NCBI GenBank assembly: GCA_015039365.1
Contig: WION01000001.1
Location: 434,001 to 498,000 of the forward strand
Direction: 5' to 3'
Origin: Amanita rubescens
Lineage: Eukaryota > Basidiomycota > Agaricomycetes > Agaricales > Amanitaceae
DNA: 64,000 nt
The number at the start of each line of letters is the position of its first letter. Position 1 is the first letter of the stretch. Position numbers and translations under genes: made by a program. Shown in pieces: positions 12,020 through 24,161 of this stretch. The notes under the pieces were generated by a model. It saw only the letters and a program-made list of their open reading frames with translations, had not been told where the DNA came from and did no database searches.

Positions 12020-13312
12020 ATGAATTACAACAATCCGCATCTCGCGGATCTTGCGCTCGAGGTCCAGCTTCACATATTGCGATTTTGTTCGCCTCAGGAT
12101 CTGGCTATTCTCTCGCGAGTACATTCCTCGCTGCGGGATACTGCCGAATATGTTCTCTACAGTCATATCAACTTCCGCCCCGATGAATTCATATTTGGAC
12201 TGCATGACGAGGAGGAGGAGGAGGAGCACAGATCATCTGTGGCATTTGCCATGGATAATACGTCTCTGCTACTATCCACGCTCGCCAGTAACGCACGGAA
12301 AGCTTCAACGGTGAAGGCATTTTACATCAATTTGGATGATATTTTTCGTGATGATATCCCTCTAATCTTAGTTGAGCTCGCCGGGGTGCTCAAGAAGATG
12401 GTGAATTTGGTTGATTTGCGTATTATGATCTACGCGAAGCAGGATCGTTCGTATGGGAAGATAAGCAAAGTAATCAGGTCCTTATTCAACCTATTCCCCC
12501 GAGAATTTGATTAGATTCACGCCAGTCATGCATCTTACAGGGGAGGTTACTTCAAACTTCATACCCTATACCTGGACTATTATCGTGAGCTTGGAGAGAT
12601 CATCGCCTGCCAGTCTCAGCTGCGATTCCTTGGACTTTACCACGACCACGGTGATTTGCAATTGGTTTCGAAAAAACTCAAAGGACTGCATCTGAACAAA
12701 CATCGCCCTTACGTTTCATCCGGGCCAGCGATCTTCACAATAGAGTCGTACTACACTCGTCCAATTACCATGTTTCCTGCTTTTCATCTTCCTGGAGAAG
12801 TGATCTCGGTATTCCGAGAAATCTCGGCTCCTCCAAAGTATTACGAGATCCCATACGAGCTGTCGCTTAGCTTCCTCGGGATCTCAGAGTACAACATCAG
12901 TTTGTTCTGCGAAGCTATCGATGCGATGGCAATATGCGCACACCACCACTTGCATCCAGGGCTAACCAGCCAAACTTTAAGAATTATCGTCCATGAGACG
13001 ACTTTACAAGTAAGCCTTTCGCTGATTATCAGAGCATCTTAGCTCGATGTTTACCATTTGATGCAGAAGCCGTGGCTATCTCCAGAATTCATTAAATCCT
13101 TGGCGCAGTTTGAAATCGTGCTACATTTACATCTCTACTTTCCTACTCTTATAGATGCGGTGGAGCTGCACCCGCTGTCCACGGATCTGCAGGAATGTTT
13201 ATTAAAAGATTTAGGACATGGTGCATGGGCAAGGTTACAAACAATAAGTCTCCGAGGCTCAAAGTACTGGCTACAGGTTGGACCGCCAAAACAATTGGGT
13301 TCCCGGCAATAG
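12020..13312 (+). CDS. F-box protein
   Basis: Predicted substrate adaptor of an SCF ubiquitin ligase; target unknown. Three exons: 12020-12477, 12541-13009 and 13067-13312, with introns of 63 and 57 bp, joining in phase to about 390 residues. The N-terminal F-box is LALEVQLHILRFCSPQDLAILSRV, followed by HSSLRDTAEYVLYSHI. A short acidic run (EEEEEE) follows, then leucine-rich sequence including GGYFKLHTLYLDYY and LRFLGLYHDHGDLQL, which resembles basidiomycete F-box/LRR proteins. The first intron removes an in-frame TAG; its donor is GTCCTT, weaker than usual. The gene lies between laccase copies 1 and 2 and interrupts the tandem array. Confidence 0.75.
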
Positions 13313-13686
13313 TGAATGTTTTCTACTGATATTTAGTATCACCAAATTTGTACATTATTAATGTATATTATGTTGTTTCGCCTCACTTGCACGATGTGCT
13401 TAAGAGTCAGGATACAGCAGTTATGGCCCAGTACCTATGATACGCAGCAAAAGTTTTTCACAGACACGATTTTGTCCGGAGACGAGCCAACGTGACACTA
13501 ATTTTGAGTAGTTTATTTAAATACAGTTAGAGTGATATAGGCGCTTCAAAGGCCTCGGATATGCCACACGAAGTGGCCTAGTTTAGCCAAGTTTATATAT
13601 ATTTACGGCCTGCTCAAGCAAGGCAATTCGTTCGCCTCTTGTGAAGCTTGAAGACTGACAGGTTAAACAAGTGACCAAGGCCCAAC
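13313..13686. other. Intergenic, AT-rich
   Basis: The 3' flank of the F-box gene; I see no gene or repeat here. The laccase duplication unit begins at about 13687. Confidence 0.4.
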
Positions 13687-16600
13687 ATAACCTGGCAGGA
13701 CTGCGGGCGGAAGGGTACTATCAGTCGCGGCGCACTGTTCTGAGCTGCATCTTGGAATGAAATCGAGTTGGGACAGAATCATCGCATGAACTTGTCTGGC
13801 AAGGTAGAGAAAACCCTGGTTCTGTCGCAACAAGGGTTATGGGCATAGGGATCCGGATGGCTGGCGACACCCTGGTCAAGTTCAACTTCCGCCATTTAAC
13901 CAAAGCGAAGCTTTGAGGATCTAATGTTGGGAAACTCATGCCTCTTCCATCACTCTAGAAAATCCCGACGTCATGTTTCCAGAGTTTTGCCATGCCGTGA
14001 TACGTCCGACTCTAATCCATCTTTGAGGCATATGTATCTAAAGATTGATTGACGGACGATGGGAGACGCGTCTGGGAATGTTACCCGGTCCTATTTTTCC
14101 CCAGGTGACTTCCTCGTTAACTCTCCAAGTAGTGGCGATTCCTGCCCATTTTTATCATTTTCTACCCCGTATCACTTCCGCGAGGCTACATGGCGGATTC
14201 TATCCTGTGATCGCCTAAGTGGACAGGCTGCTGGGCCACGGTGAAAATACCAAGTCTTAAAGATCCATATCCAATAACATTTTCCGTTGAAGTTATACTC
14301 ATTTTCCGAGACCTGATGCCGCCCGAGGTTCATTGCCGTAACGCGATTCTCATTTTGCCGCAACCTAAGAGCCCTATCGAGGTCCAAAGCCAAGCGCGTC
14401 GAATAAATTGTGGGACAAAAGGACGTCCTCCCCATCCTTCGCCACTATGACAGGGATGAAATTTTGGGCACTATCTTTGCTGGCTTTTCTCTCCTCCGCT
14501 GAAGCCGCTGTGCGTCAATACACGCTCGAGTTGACAAATGACATTGTAGCACCGGACGGGTTTCCCAGAAGGTGATATCCGAACTCGAAATTGCACAGCG
14601 AACACTCATCTCCGTTCTAGAGCAGTAACCGTCAACCATCAACTTCCAGGGTCTATTATTACTGCCAACAAGAATGATCAGCTACAGGTCAGCGCCGGTG
14701 TTTTCGTTTTCGTGCAGTTTCTCCGAAGCTGAACGATGTATAGATCGAAGTGGTCAACAACTTGAATGATTCGACAATGGCGCAAGGCACATCTGTTGTA
14801 CGTCACACCTAACCAACATCTCGTTCGCTGTCCTCATACCATATTAGCATTGGCACGGGATCTTTCAAAACAGGCAAGCTTCAGAAGACGGGGTTGCTTG
14901 GGTTTCTCAATGTCCAATTGCAGCTGGGGACCGCTTCTTGTGAGTATGCTTCCTACTAGGGGAAAAGTAACTAAGATGCGATTGCTCTTTCAGATACAAC
15001 TTTAACGTTGGCGAACAGACGGGGTAACGTCGACATGAGTCGCTTTCTTCGTCTGCTGGCATTAATTTCTCAAAGGACGTACTGGTATCATTCGCATGTT
15101 TCCACGCAATATTGTGACGGTCTCTTGTACGTGATACTTGACTTCCTCCTGTTATGCAGTGACGTTTGACGAATCTCAGGGGTCCTCTGATCATTTATGG
15201 TTTGTCGAAGACTTTTGCCATGGGTATTCCTTCAAACATTTCTCTACAGATCCCAACGATCCACTCAAGAGCCTCTATGACGTCGATGACGGTGAGTGAT
15301 TCTTTCTTATTTATCTCATCATTCTAAGTGTGCCAACAGAAAGCACGGTTATTACATTAATGGACTGGTCCGTGCTGTTGAACTTTACTCGTTTACCGGG
15401 TATTTAGCCTTACCTTTCTCAGGTATCATCTACCCTCTCCAAAGGTGCTGCAGACATTCGGGTAAAGTGCATTGTATCTGCCACATTTAGATCTAACTGC
15501 CCTCCGAAGATTTCCTGCCTCGCACCTAATAAACGGTCGCGGGCGCGAGCCTGACTCAAATGTCTCCGTTGCGTTATCCGTGGTCAATGTTGACCCAATG
15601 AAGCGATACAGATTTAGACTTATTAACGGCGCTTGCTTTGCTGCATATAATTTCTCCATCGATGGACATGACATGACTGTTATAGAGACTGATGGCGTCG
15701 AGACGATCCCGCGTACGGTCGGCGTGGTATCATTATTAGCAGGTATGTTCTCCGGCATGCTGATGTCCAATGTTAACGCTCGTTGAAGGACAACGTGTTT
15801 CTGTTGTCGTAAATGCCTTCAAGCCCATCGGAAACTATTGTGAGTTTGACCTCGGAGGTGTAATGTTACGAGACTCAGCATACTCCAGGGATACGATCAG
15901 TTCCATACACACTTGGAGTCCCGCCTAGCAATGAAACAGGTTTGTGATTGCAATTTGAGTGCTATGAATTAATCTCACTCCGGACTCAAGGAGTCAACTC
16001 CGCTATATTGCACTACACCGGTGCTGACGACAGCGAGCCCACCACTGTGCAAACGAACTTTGATCTGCTGAGAGAACAAGATCTTACGGTAGCGTTTTAT
16101 TCAGTTCCCCCGCAATTGAACATGTTATCAACAACCGTTCGCAGCCTTTTATTCCTTCCGATGTACGCTACCAATTTTTTAAACAAGATAACATCATTTC
16201 CTACTAACACTATTTCAACTAGTTAAGTCACGGGGAGCCGGATGTGAAGATCAACCTGGTCGTCGCTACGGTGCGTAAACGACTTGCCTCATTGCTGGGC
16301 AAGGTCTAATGGCGTGAAGATCGGTGGGCCAAAGGGCAACTTTACCGTCAATGGGGTACAATACACGCCACCGAAGCTTCCCCTCTTACTGCAAATATTG
16401 AGCGGAACCGTCAGTCCACATGGCTATCTGCCGAAGGGAACGACTTACACTCTTCCTCGAAACAAACTCGTTGAAATATCCATTCCTGGAGATTCGCCGT
16501 TGGCCCCGGTAAGCATCTTGTACTCTGACAATATCGGAGGGAGGTTAACCGATGTTCTAGCATCCATTCCACTTACACGGGGTGAGCATACTTGATACGA

Positions 16601-17562
16601 ATCTTCTCAATGTAAACTGACTCTTCATATAGCAAAATTTCGCTGTTACCCGAAGTGCTGGAACTACAGAGGTCAACACGTGGAATCCGCCAGTGAGAGA
16701 TGTCGTAAGTGGGGGTTTCGCAGGGGATAATATCACATTCCGCTTCCGGACAGACAATCCCGGTCCATGGTAAGAACATATATGGCCAGGGTCATTGCAT
16801 GCCAATTCAAAAATCTTCACCAGGTTCCTCCATTGTCATATCGACTTCCATTTGGACGTGTAAGTATGATCACTCTGATCTGGGTGCCTGACTGATCTTT
16901 TGATAGCGGTCTTGCTGTCGTTTTTGCTGAAGATCCTCAGGATCAGATCGCCGGACCATACGCTGAAGAGGTTACCCAGGAATGGGAAAACCTCTGTCCT
17001 AAATGGAATTTACTTAAAAACGGGGAAGCAGTACAGTATTGATGATCTCCAGGATTATAACTACTAGACCAATGTGAAATAATCATACAAGTACGGATTA
17101 TAGGAAAGTACCGTATATTACTCATGAATTTGAAAAGAAATCTGTTATTATCATTCCCAGTGAGATCCTCACATGTCGCAGCTTTGACGGTTCATTTCGG
17201 AGAATGTTCGCTATACACAGATGCTCAGCAGGTGTGCGTAGTGGGCCCCGTGTGCGCGTAGACTTGAATAGCATACTTAGGTGACGTGGCTGTCATTATC
17301 ATTTGTGTCAAGTGATATCCATTCACAAACGACTCGGAGAACATGGATAGTTCGGATAAACCCAGGGACCAGCATGTTCGTGCGTTTTTGGATATGAATG
17401 CGCGGTTCGAGTCACAGCTGTGGTTTTCGTAGAGATGGTTATTTAGTGTGGTAGTATTTGCGCAGCTTTGTATTACCGATCACATCGGAATATTCGCTCG
17501 TCAAATTTGTTCGCGAATCAACCGACATGTTCAATGAGAAGTCACTAGTCACTAATCAAGAT
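13687..17562 (+). repeat. Laccase duplication unit 2
   Basis: From about 13687 (ATAACCTGGCAGGACTG) onward this matches the segment from about 17563 (ATAAACCTGGCGGGACTG), first through a roughly 750-bp 5' flank, then the laccase, then a 3' flank. The repeat is therefore a segmental tandem duplication of about 3.9 kb with its promoter, not of the coding sequence alone. Boundaries are estimated by eye. Confidence 0.65.
14447..17042 (+). CDS. Laccase copy 2 (multicopper oxidase), the most complete copy
   Basis: Predicted secreted laccase. The start is [20 protein letters not shown], with ATG at 14447 and a second ATG at 14456. All four ligand motifs are present: [30 protein letters not shown] and [12 protein letters not shown]. 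The residue four after the T1 histidine run is Leu, which suggests a class 2 axial position. Exons are joined by introns of about 45-60 bp, many with CTAAC-like branch points. Two oddities stand out. First, the last His of HLHGH is Gln (CAA at the start of the exon near 16632); it is not a copper ligand but is highly conserved. Second, one extra A in the run near 17015-17020 shifts the frame, so the protein ends NGEAVQY at a TGA at 17040-17042, about ten residues short. Neither lesion removes a copper ligand, so activity is plausible. Confidence 0.8.
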
Positions 17563-20500
17563 AAACCTGGCGGGACTGGGGGCGGAAGTACTATCAGTCA
17601 GTGGTAGTTCTGAGCTGCACCTTGGGATGAACTTGTCTAGGTTATGAGCCTAGGGATCCAGGGACCAGATGGCTGGCGACACCCTGGTGACGGGCCTGGT
17701 CAAGCTCAACTTCCGCTTTTTAACCAAACCGATGCGTTAAGGATCTAATATTGGGAAGCTCATGCCTCTTCCGTCACAGTCTCTAGAAATCCTGATACTT
17801 ATCTCATTTCCAGAGTGTTGCCATGCCGTGATGCATCCGACTCTAGCGCAACGCAATCCATCTTTTTAGGCATATGTATCTTTTACCAAGCAAACGTTGA
17901 TAGACGGATATTGGGAGATGCGCATGAGATGTTACCCGGCCCTGATTTTCCCCGTGTGCCTTCCTCGTCAACTCTTGTAGTTGGTGATTTACTGCCCATT
18001 TTTTTCACCTTCTACCTCTCATATCACTTCCGCGAGGCTAGATGGCAGATTCGGTCGCGTATCGTATTGGACCGAGACAGACAGGGCCAAGGTGAAATCG
18101 CAAGTCTCGGAGATCCATATCCGCTTTCCCTTCAAGGTTTACTCGTTTTCCGGGACCTGACACCGCCCGAGGTCCATTGACGTAACACGGCGCTCAATTT
18201 ATCGCAACATAAGAGCCCTATCAGGGTCCAAAGCCAAGAGCGTTATTAATGCGCGCCGAATAAATTGTAGAACCGAAGGGCGTCGCTCCCATCCTTCCTT
18301 CGCCACTATGACAGGGATGAAAATTTGGGCACTACTTTTTCTGGCTTTTCTCTCATCTGCCGAAGCCGCTGTGCGTCAGTATACGCTCGAGTTGACGAAT
18401 GATGTTGTAGCACCGGACGGGTTTCCCAGAAGGTGAAATCCGAGCTTGAAATTGCACAGCGAACGCTCATCTTCGTTCTAGCGCTGTAACTGTCAACCAT
18501 CAACTTCCAGGGTCCATTATTACTGCAAACAAGCATGATCATCTACAGGTTAACAACAATATTTTCAGATAGTTTCTCCGAAGCTGAATGATGTATAGAT
18601 CGAGGTGGTTAACAACTTGAATGATTCGACAATGGCGCAAGGCACATCTGTCGTACGTCACTAGAAAACTGACATGTCGTTCATTGTCATCATGTCATAC
18701 TAGCATTGGCACGGGATCTTTCAACAAAGGCGAGCTGCAGAAGACGGGGTTGCTTGGGTTACTCAATGTCCAATTGCAGCTGGGGACCGCTTCCTGTGAG
18801 CATGCTTCCTAGGAAAAGTAACTAAGATGCGATTGCTCTTTCAGATACAACTTTAACTGTTGGCTCACAGACGGGGTAACGTCGACATGGTTGCTCTCTT
18901 TCTTCGTCTGCTCACATTGATTTCTGAAAGGACGTACTGGTATCCATTCGCATGTTTCCACGCAGTATTGTGACGGTCTCTTGTACGTGATACTTTACTT
19001 CCTCCTATTGTGCCGTGACGTTTGACGAAGTCTCAGGGGACCCCTGATTGTTTATGGTTTGTCCAAGACTTCTGGCATGGGTATTCCTTCAAACATTTTT
19101 CTACAGATCCCGATGATCCGCTTAAGAACCTTTATGACGTCGATGACGGTAAGCTGATTCTGTTCTTACTTACCTCATCATTCTAAACATATCCACAGAA
19201 AGCACAGGTTATTACATTAATGGACTGGTCTGTGCTGCTGAACTTTACCCGTTTACCGGGTATTTAGCCTTACCCTTCTCAGGTTCCATCTACCATCCCC
19301 AAAGGTGCTGCAGACATTCGGGTAAAGTGCATTGTATCTGCCTACATTTTTAGATCTAACTGCGGTCCGAAGATATCCTGCTTCGCACCTAATAAACTGG
19401 TCGCGGACGCGAGTCTGGCTCGAATGTCTCCGTTGCGCTATCTGTGGTCAATGTTGACCCAATGAAGCGATACAGATTTAGACTTATTAACAGTGCTTGC
19501 CTTGCTGCATATAATTTCTCCATCGATGGACATGACTTGACTGTTATAGAGGCTGACGGCATCGAGACGATCCCGCAGACGGTCGGTGTGGTATCATTGT
19601 TCGCAGGTATAGTTGTCCCGCATGCTGATCCCCAATCGGTATATTAACACTTGTTGGAGGACAACGTGTTTCTGTTGTCGTGAATGCCGACAAGCCCATC
19701 GGAAACTACTGTGAGTTTGACCTCGGGGTGATGCAATGTTACGAGACTCAGTATGTTCTAGGGATACGATCAATTCCGTACATACTTGGAGTCGCACCTA
19801 GCAATGAAACAGGTTTGTGATTACACTTTGCGTGCTACGAGTTAATCTCACTCCGGATTCAAGGCGTCAACTCCGCCATATTGCACTACACTGGTGCTGA
19901 TGACAGCGAGCCCACCAGCGTGCAAACAAACTTTGATCTGTTGAGAGAACAAGATCTTGTGGTGCGTTCTACTCGGTTCCCAGGCAATTGAACATTTTAT
20001 CAACAATCATTCGCAGCCTTTTGTCCCTTCCGATGTACGCTAACAATCTTTTTCAAACAAGTCAACATCATTTCCTACTAACACTATTTCAACTAGTTAA
20101 GTCACGGGGAGCCGGATGTCAAGATCAATCTGGTTGTCGGCATGGTGTGTACTACACGACTTGTCTCATTTCCGGGCAAGGTCTAATGACGTGAAGGACC
20201 ATCCAATGGGCAACTTCACTGTCAATGGGATTCAATACACGCCACCGAAGCTTCCCCTCTTACTGCAAATATTGAGTGGAACCGTCAGCCCACATGGCTA
20301 TCTGCCGAAGGGAACGGTGTACACTCTTCCTCGATACAAGCTCGTTGAAATATCCATTCCTGGAGATTCGCCCTTGTCCCCGGTAAGTATCTTGTACTCT
20401 AGCAATACGGAATGGAGGTTAACCGATGTTCTAGCATCCATTCCACTTACACGGGGTGAGCATACTTGATACGAATCTTCTTAATGGACATAAACTAACC

Positions 20501-21130
20501 CTTTATACAGCATAATTTCGCTGTTACCCGAAGTGCTGGAACTACAGAGGTCAACACGTGGAATCCGCCAGTGAGAGATGTTGTAAACGCGGGTTTCGCG
20601 GGGGATAATATCACATTCCGCTTCCGAACAGACAATCCCGGTCCATGGTAAGAATATATATATGGCCAGGGTCAACGCATGATTGATATATCTTCCGCAG
20701 GTTCCTCCATTGTCACATTGACTTGCACTTAGACACGTAAGTATGATCACCCCGATCTAGGTGCCTGCCTGATCTTTTGATAGCGGCCTTGCTATCGTTT
20801 TTGCTGAAGATCCTCAAGACCAGATCGCCGGACCATACGCTGAAGAGTTTACCCAAGAATGGGAAAATCTCTGTCCTAAATGGAATTCACTAAAGACGGG
20901 GAAGCAGTACACCATTGATGATTTTCAGGATTATGAATACTAGACCAATCTGACATAAACCACACACGTACGGACTATAGTATATACATTACTCATGAAT
21001 TGTAAGAAAAATTGAGTTAATCCCGAGATCCTTGGACCTTGAATGTTACAGCTTTGATGGTTCCTTTGGAGAATGTTCGCTATATACAGATTGAACGAGA
21101 TGTTCAGCATCAGGTGAGCGCAGTGAGATA
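17563..21130 (+). repeat. Laccase duplication unit 3
   Basis: Contains the same 5' flank (including the CGCCACTATGACAGGGATGA start context), laccase and 3' flank (CAGCTTTGAYGGTTC, GGAGAATGTTCGCTATA) as unit 2. It ends close to the 3' end of the convergent P450 gene. Boundaries are estimated by eye. Confidence 0.65.
18308..20943 (+). pseudogene. Laccase copy 3, multiple frameshifts
   Basis: The exon-intron layout is the same as copies 1 and 2, starting [20 protein letters not shown] and ending in an intact C-terminal exon ([19 protein letters not shown], stop 20941-20943). Against the sister copies I see three single-base insertions. One is in the [10 protein letters not shown] exon (about 18853-18860). 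One is a C in the TYWYHSH exon (about 18942), which destroys the L2 HSH copper motif. One is a T in the SHLINGRGR exon (about 19400). The L3 exon and HCHIDLHLDTGL are preserved. With three lesions this copy is best called a pseudogene, although all of them would have to be confirmed in the raw reads. Confidence 0.8.
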
Positions 21131-21170
21131 TTATATTCAAATGGTTTGAGGTGACTTGAATATAAAAAAA

Positions 21171-23030
21171 TTAGTCGCGTGCCGTGCGAATGACATCAGA
21201 CGCATACCAAACTGTTCCTGATAAGAAATCAATGTTGGGAATGATCTCTTTGCCACTTTCGTCCCTGGCCTTTTCGATGTTAAAAACTGACAAGGACATG
21301 GCCATCGCTATAAATATATTCGCGTCGGCTAGACCTTCGCCTGGGCATCTTCTGCGACCAAAACCAAAGACGAATTCGTGAGGGTTGAGTTCAGGAGTGT
21401 AACCTTCGCGCTCGATGAAGCGCTCGGGATTGAAAACCATCGGATCTTTGTAATTGTTCTCGTCATGAGCAACGTTCCTACCCAAATGCAATCAGGTACT
21501 AATCACAGGCGGTCTCAGGCTGCGCGCTTACCATATATTGGCTATGACGATGGTTCCCTTGGGGATGTAGTATCCCATGTAAGTGTCATCCTCGCACGTG
21601 TAGTGTGGAATTCCTGTGACACAATCAATAAAATGCTTATTGAACAAGACACCGTCAGGTCAGGGCGGTCGTCTTACCAACGGGACCAATCGACTGCCAG
21701 CGCAACACTTCTTTGTAAACAGCGCCCAAATACGGCAATTTATCGCGGTCAGCCAGGCACGGCAACCGATCCTTTCCAATAACATCGTCAATCTCTCGCT
21801 GAGCCTTCTTCTGTACTTCGGGATACAAAGTCATGGCCAGGAAGAACACGGCGATAGAAGCCGTTATCGTATCCGTGCCACCTGCATATAAGGTATTGGC
21901 GGCGAATTTGATAAGTTCCCTTTCTTCGGGGTCTGTCGTGTTCTGCAGCATTGTCATAGTGAATGAGGGTAAAGCGGTTTTTGCTTTCTACAATTAGATG
22001 TAACGTCAATATGCAGCATTGAGGCTTTTGATGTTAACGCACTATTTCCCTCAGGACAAACTCGTAAGGTCGTAACAACTGTGCATCATTCGTCTCTCTG
22101 TATTTCTCAGCTATACGCTTGAACCCTGCTCCCGGCATCCATTTCGGCAAGTGTTTCACTGAATAGGGTTTGAACAATAACCGGGTGGAATATGGACAAG
22201 GACACACACGGATAGGAAACGTATCCACAAGCCATTTTCCCGGTCTAGTTGCGAGGTAGAATTCCTGGGCAGCTTGTTCCACTATACTAATGAGAGGATC
22301 GTGCCCGTCCTTATGGATGATGTATCCATGTGACACCTGCAGGAAGATTGCGCCCTCCGCTCTTAACCAAACTTTAGTTGATGATAAGGCTAAGGACTAC
22401 CATCACTCACATGCGAATTTCCTCCATCAGCTTTTTTGGGTTCTTCAACAAACGAGCCAAGAAGTAGCGAGTTTCGATTTCTTGAACAGACGAAAGGGCA
22501 ATAGCAGCGGCTTGTGTTCCGACATGGGTATGAACCATTTTTCGTATCATCTTGAACCTCTTGGCGTAAGGCGCGAGGATCATTTGCTGGTTCCATCCTA
22601 CTCTATTCCTCGCTCAGCAAGCTACGAAATCTAGAGTGGTGGATACTCACAATTCGCCGGCCAGTATGAGAGGTGGCCGGTCAGAGTACTTTAGGGAGCG
22701 CTTCCCGAGAAGATCTTTGCAAACATCTAGGCCGTTGAGAATAACGATGGTCTTCCCGAGAGCTTGAACAGAGCTTATGGGTCCTAATCAATTTATCGGT
22801 GTTAGCAGATTGAGCGAGTAGCATGATGACGATTGTGTACCATATAGTTTATGATGCTTTGCCCAATGTATCCATTCGAAGTCATGCGGTAAATCCAACA
22901 GATTTCCTATTATCGGCAAACCCCGTGGACCAGGCGGAAGTGGTTTCCTAGACTTGAGAAGAAGGCTGACTAGAAGTGCCGATAATGCGACCACCGCCGC
23001 GCTGTAGCCAAGGCTAGACTGCTCCAACAT
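21171..23030 (-). CDS. Cytochrome P450 monooxygenase 1
   Basis: Microsomal haem-thiolate monooxygenase. The start [20 protein letters not shown] is an N-terminal membrane anchor, followed by the proline-rich hinge [15 protein letters not shown]. Further exons give [14 protein letters not shown], the C-helix region around [30 protein letters not shown], the I-helix oxygen-binding motif AGGTDT, the K-helix EVLR, FNPERF and the haem loop [12 protein letters not shown] (near 21350). The stop is at 21171-21173. Introns are short; one near 22145-22200 joins DTFPI to LKHLPKW. All signature residues are present and I saw no lesion. It is convergent with laccase copy 3, only about 230 bp apart. The sequence resembles the large Agaricomycete P450 families close to CYP64-type annotations, but I cannot name the subfamily or substrate. 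Confidence 0.9.
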
Positions 23031-24161
23031 GAGGGGAAAGACAGAAAGACGATTCCGAGACGACTGTAGAAAAGGCTGCAAAGTGGATACATTGCGGGCG
23101 CAGAACAAACATGATGAGGATCACTTCCTGATTGGCGTCTTCAGGAGCTTTATCGAGCACTGAACAATTTATTGTGGGCGACGTCCCCTTCCACTCAGTG
23201 CGACCCAGTTCTGGATCTGTACGTGGATGCTATATATAATGCGTTGCATTTTAATCTTGAAACCCGTGTCACCGAGGATACCCGTCAATCCAAAGGACTG
23301 GTGTTGCACGAGGCTGTGACGCTTCTAAAATGGCCGGACATTGAGCGCTATTGAGTGGGTGATTGCAGTAATGTCATGAACTTTGGGTAACGTAAATGGT
23401 TGAACTTTCACACCATATTTGCCATGCGGTGCGCACACCATTGTGCCCCGTGACCAACTGATGCATTCTTTGGGTTCCTTGCGGAGCAAGGTCGTGGTAT
23501 GCTGGCAATATACAGATCATATCATGATAAGAGAGGGTCTCATCAGAATGAGTGGGAAGATGATGGTTATTTATGTAGATCAATGAGGCTGCTGCCACTA
23601 GTGGCTGCAGAATTCTTGCGCAATCAGTACTACTTAGACAGACGCTAGAATGAAGTGTGACGTTAGCTGAGCGCTCTAGGAGATAATCGACCTCCATGGA
23701 GTTTGAGGTGTAAGGGCGGAATTGTCTTTGATCCGCCGACGACGGGCGGGGCCGCGACGTACAAAGAGTTGCTTGTTCAGCAGGGTCGAGACCTATAAGA
23801 CGATATGACTTCGAAAAAACAAACCAGGTACGATGCAACGACTCGGAAACTCTGGACTTATAGTCGTGAAAGTGTGATAAACCATAAATAGTTACGAGTT
23901 ACCGGCAAGTTGGCTTCCGTATTGCGTAAGCGGCCTCGATCATGCAGTGCAAAGAAAGCCCTAACAATACGCAGTGTCGCCCTGATTGCATCTGCCAGAT
24001 GATCTCATATAAATGTCCAGCGCAGAAACCTCCGTTTGAGGGAGCGCCTTCTTTTTTACCCTCAGCCTCCCCGTACCCGCCGCCACCTCCCTACGGCAAC
24101 CGGCTACCAGAGCTTAGTTGTTTAAAGACACAGTTCTTTCTCCATTCACTCTTTGGGTTCG
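23031..24161. other. Intergenic between divergent genes
   Basis: Shared upstream region of the P450 (-) and DUF6534 (+) genes. A 154-codon minus-strand frame at 23374-23838 has no recognisable motif and is not called. No other feature was seen. Confidence 0.4.

Noticed and set aside
23374..23838. 154-codon minus-strand frame
   Set aside because: No motif, odd composition, and no splice or promoter support; likely chance.
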